A DNA stretch of 16,206 nucleotides from an uncultured Gemmatimonadota bacterium. Its GTDB lineage: Bacteria; Gemmatimonadota; Gemmatimonadetes; Gemmatimonadales; GWC2-71-9. The translations under genes were made by a program, and so were the position numbers. Shown here piece by piece: positions 1 to 6,851 of the stretch. Where the stretch lies: contig CAMLHP010000035.1 of the NCBI GenBank assembly GCA_946479805.1, positions 1 through 16,206 of the forward strand. Reading direction: 5' to 3'. Every line of letters starts with the position of its first letter. Positions within the stretch are counted from its first letter, which is position 1. Below the pieces are notes generated by a model. It did no database searches, was not told the DNA's origin, and saw only the letters and a list, made by a program, of their open reading frames with translations.

Positions 1-46
1 TGCAACTGCGGAACTGCAACTGCGGAACTGCAACTGCGTGAACGGG
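1..46. repeat. 14-bp tandem repeat (TGCAACTGCGGAAC family)
   Basis: The unit TGCAACTGCGGAAC occurs twice in full (1-14, 15-28). A third partial copy (29-38) runs into GTGAACGGGAACG. The array probably extends left of the window. The same words (CAACTGCGGAACTGC, GTGAACGGG) recur at 221-350, and related CAACTGCAACCGC words occur in the inverted repeat at 5764-5976, so this is one copy of a dispersed intergenic repeat family. No open reading frame with protein-like composition covers it. Confidence 0.85.
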
Positions 47-60
47 AACGAAAGCGGGCG

Positions 61-191
61 CTTCGCGCAGCGGGGCCTTCGGCCAGCGGGCCTTCGGCAG
101 CGGGCGGTCGCGCCGCGCCTCCTGAAGGCGTTGCTGGTGCGAGCGGCAGCCCGAGCGTGATCTGTCCCCGCTGAGCGAGCGCCTCAGCCGG
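61..191. other. non-coding stretch with short GC-rich hairpins
   Basis: Together with the flanking repeats this forms the gene-free stretch 1-358. It holds short self-complementary words: GCGC-TTC-GCGC near 60-70, repeated GGGCCTTCGGC-type words at 75-105, and CGCC-TCCTGAA-GGCG near 118-135. No convincing promoter, RNA gene or reading frame was seen. It could be the remnant of an older repeat array or the 3' part of a transcript starting left of the window. Confidence 0.4.
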
Positions 192-349
192 AGGGAGGCG
201 CGGTGCGGACGCACGCTGCTCAACTGCGGAACCGCAACTGCGGAACTGCAACTGCGTGACCGGGAATGGCAGGGAGGCGCGGTGCGGACGCATGTTACTC
301 AATTGCGGAACTGCAACCGCGTGAACGGGGACTGCAACCGCGGGAACGG
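192..349. repeat. two ~79-bp imperfect direct repeats ending at csaA
   Basis: Two adjacent copies start at 192 and 271. Their first 22 bases are identical (192-213 versus 271-292). They then diverge by scattered transitions and a small indel through ...CTCAAYTGCGGAAYYGCAAC... and ...GCGTGAMCGGG... . The second copy stops about ten bases before the csaA start codon, so the repeat forms the csaA leader. The inner words are those of the 14-bp repeat at 1-46. Confidence 0.8.
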
Positions 350-358
350 GATATCGAG

Positions 359-688
359 ATGACGGGAGTGGAAGCGTTCGAGGCGCTGGAGATGCGGGTA
401 GGGCGGATTGCGCGTGCCGAGCTGAACGAGAAGGCGCGGAAGCCGGCGTTCAAGCTGTGGATTGAGTTCGGCGAATTGGGCGAGCGGAAGTCGAGCGCGC
501 AGCTGGCGGCGCTGTATGCACCTGGCGAGCTGGTAGGGAGGCTGGTGATCGCCGCCATGAACCTGGGCCAGCGCAACATCGCCGGCTTCGAGTCCCAGGT
601 GCTGGTGCTGGGGCTGCCTGACGCCGAGGGACGGGTGGTGCTGCTTCAGCCCGAGCGGGACGTACCGGTGGGTGGGAGAGTCTACTAA
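359..688 (+). CDS. csaA: CsaA-like tRNA-binding (EMAP/OB-fold) protein
   Basis: A 109-residue protein, the usual full length of CsaA, which is a homodimeric OB-fold protein of the EMAP II/Trbp111 tRNA-binding family. In Bacillus it was described as an export-related chaperone. The conserved segments are visible: MRVGRI (residues 12-17), KARKPAFKL (about 25-33), the SSAQ signature (45-48) followed by LAALY, then NLGQRNIAGF and LVLGLP before a C-terminal VPVGGRVY. The ATG at 359 gives the family length. The frame stays open upstream to 266, but only through repeat DNA, so those codons are not credible. No strong Shine-Dalgarno is visible, because the leader is repeat sequence (GGGAACGGG about 9-17 bases upstream is the best purine run). 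It converges with the lipoprotein gene at 770-1174. Confidence 0.93.
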   Translation: MTGVEAFEALEMRVGRIARAELNEKARKPAFKLWIEFGELGERKSSAQLAALYAPGELVGRLVIAAMNLGQRNIAGFESQVLVLGLPDAEGRVVLLQPERDVPVGGRVY

Positions 689-700
689 ACGCTTGACCGA

Positions 701-757
701 CGGCTGAAGCCGCCACTCGGCTCTGTAGCCAAAGCGACTTTCAACCTGCTTCAGCCG
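701..757. terminator. inverted repeat between convergent genes, probable bidirectional terminator
   Basis: CGGCTGAAGC (701-710) is perfectly complementary to GCTTCAGCCG (748-757) across a 37-base loop. The left arm also forms a small hairpin on its own (CGGCTGAAGCCG, 701-712). It fills the 81-bp gap between the convergent csaA and lipoprotein genes. There is no T-tract, so this is not a classical intrinsic terminator; the role is inferred from position. Confidence 0.45.
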
Positions 758-769
758 CTGGGCTGCGAC

Positions 770-1174
770 TCACCCCGGAGAAGGCTGTACCGCCGGCCGC
801 ACCACGAATCCGGTGACCTTTCCGTCGTGGGTCAGGGTCCATTGCACCACCACCTGATTGCCCGAGTTGGCCCGTGCGGCCCGCCGGGTGTAGACCATCA
901 GGCTGTCCTCCCTGGTCACGGTCTCATCGGGCGCGCCAGCTTCGCCATTGAGGTCTGCCATCGCCTGTCCGGCAAACGCCGCGAGTTCCGCTGACGAGGT
1001 GAAGGTCTGCTTCATCTCCGGCGAGAACCGTTCCCACAGCTTCTCGAACTCGCGATCCTGGAGCCAGGCGGTGTAGGTCCGCCCCTGGTCCCGCGCTTCC
1101 GCATCAGGCGCTTCGGGGGCGCATGCCGCCGCCACCAGAAGCAGCGCGACACACGGCAAGGCACGTGCGCGCAT
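770..1174 (-). CDS. small lipoprotein, DUF3887-like domain
   Basis: A 134-residue protein starting MRARALPCVALLLVAAAC, a typical lipoprotein signal peptide with the acylated cysteine at residue 18, so the mature protein should sit in the cell envelope. The mature part has an alpha-helical stretch (YTAWLQDREFEKLWERFSP) followed by strands ending in WTLTHDGKVTGFVVRPA. That pattern resembles DUF3887/NTF2-like domains found near serine hydrolases; the assignment is by eye. The ATG at 1174 is preferred because AGGAG lies 9 bases upstream. A TTG six bases earlier (1180) would sit only three bases from the same site. The gene diverges from the SDR at 1264 across 89 bp. Function unknown. Confidence 0.8.
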   Translation of the reverse strand: MRARALPCVALLLVAAACAPEAPDAEARDQGRTYTAWLQDREFEKLWERFSPEMKQTFTSSAELAAFAGQAMADLNGEAGAPDETVTREDSLMVYTRRAARANSGNQVVVQWTLTHDGKVTGFVVRPAVQPSPG

Positions 1175-1263
1175 GTTCAACCTCTCCTATAGTTGTGCTG
1201 GAGCGTAGCCTTGCAGGCCACCATAGCGCAACCTGGAGCACCAATGAGGCTGGGATTCAGGGC

Positions 1264-1980
1264 ATGAGCCGACGCATCGTGATGGTCACAGGCGCCAGCC
1301 GGGGCGTGGGGCGGGCCGTGGCCGAGGCCTCGCTGAGGCGCGGCGACCTGGTCATCGCGAGCGCCCGGCGCGTTTCCGACCTCCAGCCCCTGTCCGGGGC
1401 GGGTGAAATGATCCCCCTGGTGCTCGATGTGGGCGATAGCGCGGCCATCATGGAGCTGGGAACTCGGCTGTCGGATCAGGTGGATCACATCAGCACGATC
1501 TTCAACTCCGCCGGCGTCTATTCCCTGCAGAGCAAGGTATGGGACAGCCGCAGGACTCCGCTCGACACCGTCACCGACGAGGAACTGGTCCACGTGTTCC
1601 GGATCAATGCGGTGGCTCCGGTCCTCCTCACCCGCGCCCTCCGCCCGCTGCTCGCGGCGGCGCCTGGCGGCGGCCGGGTGGTGAACCTGACCTCCCTGTT
1701 GGGCTCGGTGTCGGAAAAGGACAGCCCCGGAGACTACGCCTACTGCGCCAGCAAGGCGGCGCTCAATATCATGACCCGGGGGCTCGCGGCCGAACTCGCT
1801 GGAGAAGGGATCGTCTGCGTCGCAATCACGCCTGGCTGGGTGCGCACTGAAATGGGGGGCGCTCACGCGTCGCTCTCCCCTGAGGAATCCGCCCAGCGCC
1901 TCCTTGCGACGACCGATGCCCTGACCACGGCAGACTCCGGCCGGCTGATAGACGAAGACGGCGGCGACCTGCCCTGGTGA
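1264..1980 (+). CDS. short-chain dehydrogenase/reductase, C-factor/sniffer-like
   Basis: A 238-residue classical SDR, a cytoplasmic NAD(P)(H)-dependent oxidoreductase. The Rossmann cofactor loop TGASRGVG is at residues 9-16, and NSAG at 81-84 replaces the usual NNAG. The catalytic set is N115, S144, Y160 and K164 (YCASK). PGWVRTEMGG at 190-199 and the ending DEDGGDLPW match the CsgA (C-factor)/sniffer carbonyl-reductase branch, whose members end in a similar acidic-G-lpW tail. Substrate unknown. The ATG at 1264 gives the family length. The frame continues upstream to 1123, but that part overlaps the divergent lipoprotein gene. The Shine-Dalgarno is weak. A TATAGT word at 1188-1193 could be a -10 box but lacks a good -35. 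The stop lies 3 bp from that of the convergent metallophosphoesterase. Confidence 0.9.
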   Translation: MSRRIVMVTGASRGVGRAVAEASLRRGDLVIASARRVSDLQPLSGAGEMIPLVLDVGDSAAIMELGTRLSDQVDHISTIFNSAGVYSLQSKVWDSRRTPLDTVTDEELVHVFRINAVAPVLLTRALRPLLAAAPGGGRVVNLTSLLGSVSEKDSPGDYAYCASKAALNIMTRGLAAELAGEGIVCVAITPGWVRTEMGGAHASLSPEESAQRLLATTDALTTADSGRLIDEDGGDLPW

Positions 1981-1983
1981 TGC

Positions 1984-2817
1984 TCAGGCGCGCCGCAGGG
2001 TGAAGATCGGCAGCTGGGCAGGGCAGCAAAACCGCGCCTCGATCATGACGGTGCCCACGCCGCGGGACACATAGAGCGGCACGCCATTTTCTACATACCA
2101 ACCTTCGACGTAGGCTCCCGAGCCCAGCGGAAGGCTGGGAATCCAGCCAGGCAGCCTGATCTGCCCCCCATGGGTGTGCCCCGCGAGCAGCGCCGCGGCC
2201 GGACGACGCAGGTCCGGGGCAATCCGGTCGCGATACGCCGGACAGTGGACCAGCCAGATGTCCGCGCTGGTCGGCTCCGGGTCGCGGATCGTGGCATTCA
2301 GGACCGGCTCGCTGTAAAGTCCATCATCCAGACCCACAAGACCGAGGCGCGACGTGCCTCGGGTCAGGACCGACCTGCCATTGACCAGCAGCTCGGCGCC
2401 ACTCCGCTCGTAGGCGCGCTCCAGCAAGCGACGGGGGATCCGGGCCTTCCGCTCCCAGTTGCCGTGGATCGCCACCATCAAGGGTCCGTGGGAGATCCCG
2501 GCCACGAAGGCGGTCAGGAGCGGAAGAGCCGCGGTTTCCTCGACCATGTCACCGGTGAACGCCACCACGTCGGGCCTCTCGCGCTCCAGCAGCTCCAGGG
2601 CGGACCTCGCGGCACCGCGATTGCCGGGGAAATGGAGGTCGGTGATGTGCGCGATGGTGAGGCCCTCCAGCTCGGCGGGCAGCGAAGGCACCGGCAGGTC
2701 CTCGCGGCTGAGGCGCACCACCATCGTTTCGAGCCCGCAAGCGTCTGTGGCCAGCACGGCACCAGCGGTGCCGGCGGCCAGGAGAAAGCGCCTCCGACTG
2801 ATTATGCCCGTCACCAC
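1984..2817 (-). CDS. Tat-exported metallophosphoesterase (YkuE-like)
   Basis: A 277-residue calcineurin-like phosphoesterase. The N-terminus has a twin-arginine signal (SRRRFLL, residues 7-13, then a short Ala/Gly-rich hydrophobic run to about 24), so a folded enzyme is probably exported by the Tat system, as known for Bacillus YkuE. The two-metal site motifs are present: D60-x-H62 (TDLHFPGN), GD90 (FTGDMVEE), GN120W, H191 (LVHCP) and GH214TH216GGQ. In the third motif Trp follows Asn where many relatives have GNH. The substrate is not evident. Translation starts at GTG 2817 or GTG 2814; AAAGGTGA fits the second better by spacing. The gene diverges from the TonB receptor at 2834 with under 20 bp between start codons, so its promoter should lie inside that receptor gene. 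Confidence 0.9.
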   Translation of the reverse strand: MVTGIISRRRFLLAAGTAGAVLATDACGLETMVVRLSREDLPVPSLPAELEGLTIAHITDLHFPGNRGAARSALELLERERPDVVAFTGDMVEETAALPLLTAFVAGISHGPLMVAIHGNWERKARIPRRLLERAYERSGAELLVNGRSVLTRGTSRLGLVGLDDGLYSEPVLNATIRDPEPTSADIWLVHCPAYRDRIAPDLRRPAAALLAGHTHGGQIRLPGWIPSLPLGSGAYVEGWYVENGVPLYVSRGVGTVMIEARFCCPAQLPIFTLRRA

Positions 2818-2819
2818 TC

Positions 2820-2830
2820 ACCTTTCAGGT
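2820..2830. promoter_or_regulatory. back-to-back Shine-Dalgarno pair in an inverted repeat
   Basis: ACCT-TTC-AGGT. AGGT (2827-2830) lies 3 bases before the receptor ATG at 2834. Its mirror image (2823 to 2820 on the minus strand) lies 2 or 5 bases before the phosphoesterase GTG codons at 2817 and 2814. The short spacing supports both divergent starts and leaves no room for a promoter between the genes. Confidence 0.6.
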
Positions 2831-2833
2831 TCA

Positions 2834-5764
2834 ATGACCGCATCTCGCCCGGCCGCCCTCGCCCTGCTGCTGCTGCTCGCCGGGCCCGCTGCGCTGACAG
2901 CGCAGGAACCGCGCCTCAACCCGGCCCTCGATACCAGCACCGTAACCGAGCGGGTGCTGTCGGAGCGGGTGATCGGTGCCATGCCGGCAGACTCCTCCGG
3001 TGAACTTCTGTACCTCTTTCCCGGTATCGCCCTCGAAGAGGGTGGCACCTCCACCCGTGGTTCGGAGCCCGGCAGCGCGGCTCGGCGGATCAATGGTTTT
3101 GATGTGAGCACTGGCTCACGCCGCCCTGGAGTGGTGGTGCCAATGCAACTGGTACGTGAACTCCGCCTCCGTTCCGGGCCCGAAGGTGCCACCACCGGCG
3201 CCACCGGCTCCAGCCTGCTCGACATCAGGCTCAGTGGCGACGAGCCAGGCACCGCCCGCGCCAGGTTTGCAACTGACCGATTCTTCGGGGCCGGTTCGCT
3301 GGGCATCAACCGGCTCGAGGGCACCATCACCCGCGAACTGGACCGCGGCAGCGCATTCATCGCCGGAGCCGTCGCCGGCCATTCCAGCATCGAGATGGGC
3401 ATGGGCGCCCGCGACATTCCCGGCTTCCGCACCGCCGGCGTCGACACGACCGTTACCTTCCTCGACCCGGATGCGGGCGGACAGCGGACGGTCGATGTAC
3501 CAGCCTTTGCAGTGTCGCGCGGCGACTGCGACCTGCTTGACGGTCTCCCAGATCCCCGGATGTCCGATAACTACGGCACCGATTGCACCGGAGACCGAAC
3601 TCCTGGTACCGGCGGCACGACTCTACAGTTTGCCGCAGGGGCGGAGTTCCGCATGGGCCAGTCCACCCGGGTGTCGGTGCTCACACTTCGGTCCCGCGAG
3701 TCCCAGCGTCTCCCCCGTCCCCAGGATGCGCTGATCCCATCGAACTCCTTCGGGGGAGAATACCGCTCCCGTCTTCATGGAATCCGGTTCGAGAGTCCCT
3801 TCGGTCGGGGCAAGGGCGCTGGCATCCTGTCGCTGGCCATATCGCGCCAGTCCAACGAAACCAGCGTTGGGCCCCTCACTCCGGAGAGCGAACTCGATTC
3901 GCGCGATCCGTCGCTGGGAACCATGTTCTCCGGCTTTGATTTCCGCTGGGATCTCGAGGGCTTCCCGGTGGACGAGGAGCTTGTCGAGGCGTTTCGGACC
4001 AGCAACCTGGCCGTCAGCACCTCTCCCTATGATGTGTTCAATCCCGACCAGTACAATCTGGTGCATGAATTCCGGGATGGACCGTACGCCCAGCACACCT
4101 CCCCTGAATCGGGCGGACCGCTGGGCACCCTTTTCAACTCGCGCGAAACCCGGACTGCGGCCGAGGTCTCGGCGACATGGCTCGCCTCCCGCAACGCGCG
4201 GCTCAAGGTCGGGGGCGACTACACCTGGTACGGGCTCACCCACTACGAGCACATCCTGACGTCGAACGCATCCGCCGACATCTACCTCGAGTCGCCCCGC
4301 CGGCTCGGTCTCTATGCGATGGAGAGTTTCGGGTATGACCGGGTCAGGGTGGACCTCGGCCTCCGCCATGACCGGTTCAGCTCGGGCGCAGTGCGTTCGT
4401 ACGTCCTTGACACGCTCGCGGCGATCCCGGGGAGCGGAGGACAGCCCAATCCCGCCTACGGTACCTACTCGTTCTTCCCCCGCTTCCGCAGCTACACCGA
4501 CGCCGACGGCATGGCCACGATCAACGGCCAACCGCTGCCACTGGTGGAGGGACGCAAGGATCCGTCGCACGGCGCCTGGAGCCCCCGCGCCTCGATCCGA
4601 TTCGCCGCACGGCACGGCACGGCGGTGCGGGCGGGCGTTTCGCGCATGGCGTTGATGCCGGAACTCCACTCGGTGTTCACCGGCATCAATACCGACCTGT
4701 CGGGCACCAACTCCAGCGACATCTGGGGCGGCGACCTCGGCTTCCTGCGGGGCTGGTCGGTCGAGCTTGGCGCCCGGCAGGAGCTGGGCCAGCACGGCTG
4801 GCTCGACGGCGTGGTATTCTCGCGCACGCTCGACAACACGCCATTGCCGGTGCTTAACCAGCTACCTGACCCGACCCGGCTCAATGCCGCGTTCCCCGTC
4901 AGGATCTGGGAGAATGCGCGTGGCCGCAGCGCTCGCGGACTGGAGGCCGCCTTCGGGTGGCAGCGGGGTACCGTGGACCTTGCGCTGGGGCTGACGATCC
5001 AGCGAGTACGGCACCACTCAGCCACCGAAGGACCGCTGCCCGTCGAGCGCACGCTCCCGGCGCAGTGGGAGCGCCCGCGAATGCTGAGTGCGCTGCTGGC
5101 CTATGACTCCCGGGGCGACGACCCGGGACCGAGGGAGGCCGGCGCGCGCATCGGCCTGGGGCTTCGCTGGGGAAGCGGCCTGCCGTACTCCCGCTGCGAC
5201 AGCGGCCATATCGACGACGAACTCGCGCTGAGCGGCGATGAGTGCCTCCACTTGAGCAGCAACAACGTGCTGGCGTTCCGGCTGCCAGCACTCATGCAAC
5301 TCGATCTCAGGGCCGGTACCGACCTTTCCGCCGGTCCAGGCGGCGTGACGCTGTTCGCCGAGGCGCGGAACCTCCTCAACCGCAGGAACACCGTCGCGGT
5401 CCATGCGGTTAACGGAGAGACGACCAACGAAACGGCCCGGCTGCGGGTGACCACCAACGACCTCGACAGCTACGCCAATGAGGCCACCGTCAATGGCGTA
5501 CGTCAGCCTGACGGGGGGATCGACCTCCAGTTCGGCGGCGCACGCGCATCCGGCTGCGGGAACTGGCTCTCGTCCAATCAGGACGCGGCCGCGCCCAGCT
5601 GTGTGGCGCTGGTCCGGGCCGAGCAGCGGTGGGGCAACGGCGATGGCATCTACTCCGTTGGCGAACAACAGGCGGCTGCGAACGCCCGGTTCGACGAGAA
5701 CTACCAGACGCGCTTCTTCGCCGCGCCCCGGCGGATGCGGGTGGGGCTGGAACTCAAGTTCTAG
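2834..5764 (+). CDS. TonB-dependent outer-membrane receptor without regulatory N-domain
   Basis: A 976-residue outer-membrane protein. The signal peptide runs from MTASRP to about residue 23 (ALTA|Q). A plug domain follows almost at once: AMPADSSGELLYLFPGI around 49-65, INGFDV at 87-92, VREL at 107-110 and a LDIRLSG strand at 129-135. The rest (about 140-976) has the alternating strands of a 22-stranded barrel, ending in the C-terminal aromatic LELKF. There is no carboxypeptidase-regulatory domain, unlike the receptor at 12027. Cysteine pairs occur in predicted extracellular loops (GDCDLLDG...TDCTGD, SRCDSG...DECLH, GCGNW...SCVAL). A degenerate EF-hand-like loop (WGNGDGIYSVGE, 933-944) precedes the last strands. 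Ligand unknown. The ATG at 2834 has AGGT just upstream; earlier in-frame codons lie in the divergent phosphoesterase. Confidence 0.9.
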   Translation: MTASRPAALALLLLLAGPAALTAQEPRLNPALDTSTVTERVLSERVIGAMPADSSGELLYLFPGIALEEGGTSTRGSEPGSAARRINGFDVSTGSRRPGVVVPMQLVRELRLRSGPEGATTGATGSSLLDIRLSGDEPGTARARFATDRFFGAGSLGINRLEGTITRELDRGSAFIAGAVAGHSSIEMGMGARDIPGFRTAGVDTTVTFLDPDAGGQRTVDVPAFAVSRGDCDLLDGLPDPRMSDNYGTDCTGDRTPGTGGTTLQFAAGAEFRMGQSTRVSVLTLRSRESQRLPRPQDALIPSNSFGGEYRSRLHGIRFESPFGRGKGAGILSLAISRQSNETSVGPLTPESELDSRDPSLGTMFSGFDFRWDLEGFPVDEELVEAFRTSNLAVSTSPYDVFNPDQYNLVHEFRDGPYAQHTSPESGGPLGTLFNSRETRTAAEVSATWLASRNARLKVGGDYTWYGLTHYEHILTSNASADIYLESPRRLGLYAMESFGYDRVRVDLGLRHDRFSSGAVRSYVLDTLAAIPGSGGQPNPAYGTYSFFPRFRSYTDADGMATINGQPLPLVEGRKDPSHGAWSPRASIRFAARHGTAVRAGVSRMALMPELHSVFTGINTDLSGTNSSDIWGGDLGFLRGWSVELGARQELGQHGWLDGVVFSRTLDNTPLPVLNQLPDPTRLNAAFPVRIWENARGRSARGLEAAFGWQRGTVDLALGLTIQRVRHHSATEGPLPVERTLPAQWERPRMLSALLAYDSRGDDPGPREAGARIGLGLRWGSGLPYSRCDSGHIDDELALSGDECLHLSSNNVLAFRLPALMQLDLRAGTDLSAGPGGVTLFAEARNLLNRRNTVAVHAVNGETTNETARLRVTTNDLDSYANEATVNGVRQPDGGIDLQFGGARASGCGNWLSSNQDAAAPSCVALVRAEQRWGNGDGIYSVGEQQAAANARFDENYQTRFFAAPRRMRVGLELKF

Positions 5765-5976
5765 CAGCTGCAACCGCAACCGAAACTGCAACTGCAACCG
5801 CAGATTTCGCTGATTTCGCTGATTGCTCCAGAAGCACCTGTCGTTGCTGCATCTCCCACAACTCTCACGCTTGTTGTTGTTGGAGCACCGCCGGCCTTCG
5901 GTGCACCATACCGACAGCAGTTTGAATCTGTGGAATCTGCGAAATCTGCGGTTGTGGTTGCGGTTGCAGTTGCACT
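5764..5976. repeat. ~210-bp imperfect inverted repeat (MITE/REP-like), possible bidirectional terminator
   Basis: The left arm (about 5766-5822) is built of CAACCGC/CAACTGC and GATTTCGCT words. The right arm (about 5924-5976) is its imperfect reverse complement. The core CAACCGCAGATTTCGC (5795-5810) matches the reverse complement of 5939-5954 exactly. Inside are CTGTCG (5838-5843) with CGACAG (5912-5917), and a tight hairpin GCACCG-CCGGCCTT-CGGTGC (5885-5904). It fills the whole gap between the receptor stop and the convergent SDR stop. No transposase or clear target-site duplication was seen. Frames open across it have low-complexity translations and are not genes. Confidence 0.75.
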
Positions 5977-5984
5977 CCCCGCGT

Positions 5985-6851
5985 TCAGTGCGGCGACATT
6001 CGTCGCCGCTGCACCTTGCCGGCCAGCGCCGCCACCGCCCGCCGTGGGAGGAACCGCACCAACAGCGTGATTATCCTGCTGCCGAGCCCCGGCACCACGA
6101 GCGGGCGGCCGGACATCATGGCGCGATATCCTGCCAGTGCCGTCGCATCGGCGTCCAGGGTCGGGAGCAGCCCTCCGGCGCTGCGGTTGTCCATGCCCGC
6201 CCGGCGATGGAAAGGTGTCCGCACCGGGCCGGGACAGAGCGCGGTCACGGTTACGCCAGTGCCTGCGGTCTCCTGCGCGAGTGCCTCGGAAAGGGAAAGC
6301 ACGTACGCCTTGGTGGCGTAGTAGATGGCGTGCCAGGGCCCCGGCAGGAACCCTGCGAGGGAGCCGACATTGAGCACCCTGCCCCGGCCCCGCGCGATCA
6401 TTCCCGGAAGCAGGCGGTGGCACAGCAGCGTCAGCGCCTCGATGTTGAGCCGCAGCATCGACAGTACCATCGCCTCATCGCTCCCGGCAAAGCTCCCCGC
6501 CCCGCCATGGCCGGCGTTGTTTATCAGTATGTCCACCGGCCGCTGCCCCACCGCATCCATCACCTGGTCCACCCCTCCCTCGAGCGAGAGGTCGGCGGCA
6601 ATTGTCGTCACATCGGCGGTGCCGATCGCCTCCAGCTCTGCGGCAACCTTCTGGAGCGCCGAGTGAGTCCGCGCCACCAGGAGCAGCGCGTGGCCGTCCC
6701 GCACGAGCAGCCGGGCCAGTTCCAGGCCGATCCCAGTGGTCGCGCCGGTCACCACGGCGAGCGGCCTTGCTGGCTCGCGGTCCCGGGACGGCGAAGCGCC
6801 GGCCCGCTCGGATGCGGACCGGCGCTCAGGAAATTCGGGCGACGACGTCAC
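5985..6851 (-). CDS. short-chain dehydrogenase/reductase, DltE-like
   Basis: A 288-residue SDR of the DltE/ketoacyl-reductase-like branch. A charged, probably disordered N-terminal tail (1-29) precedes the Rossmann motif TGATTGIG (35-42). NNAG is at 111-114, N136, S164, and Y177 with K181 (YYATK) complete the catalytic set. CPGPVRTPF follows at 206-214. The C-terminal third (LLVRFLPRRAVAALAGKV) is basic and amphipathic and may associate with the membrane. Substrate unknown. Start GTG 6851 overlaps the stop of the upstream membrane-protein gene as GTGA, so the two are translationally coupled. A later start close to residue 30 cannot be excluded. It is the last gene of the leftward block. Confidence 0.9.
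   Translation of the reverse strand: MTSSPEFPERRSASERAGASPSRDREPARPLAVVTGATTGIGLELARLLVRDGHALLLVARTHSALQKVAAELEAIGTADVTTIAADLSLEGGVDQVMDAVGQRPVDILINNAGHGGAGSFAGSDEAMVLSMLRLNIEALTLLCHRLLPGMIARGRGRVLNVGSLAGFLPGPWHAIYYATKAYVLSLSEALAQETAGTGVTVTALCPGPVRTPFHRRAGMDNRSAGGLLPTLDADATALAGYRAMMSGRPLVVPGLGSRIITLLVRFLPRRAVAALAGKVQRRRMSPH

Noticed and set aside
1..349. CRISPR array
   Set aside because: Repeats are adjacent with no unique spacers, unit lengths of 14 and about 79 bp are wrong, and no cas gene is present.
266..358. N-terminal extension of CsaA
   Set aside because: These codons lie in the direct repeat and translate to repetitive LQPRERG words. CsaA is complete from 359 at its usual length.
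1188..1193. TATAGT as -10 box for the SDR at 1264
   Set aside because: No acceptable -35 hexamer at 16-18 bp upstream (bases there read GTGCGC), so I list it only as a possibility in the gene entry.
2735..2750. Lipobox in the phosphoesterase signal (ATDAC)
   Set aside because: Position -3 is Thr and -2 is Asp, which does not fit the lipobox; the twin-arginine signal alone is supported.
3623..4795. Minus-strand open frame (390 codons) inside the first TonB receptor
   Set aside because: The translation is low-complexity and unlike any family. The plus strand is a continuous barrel sequence with typical receptor motifs.
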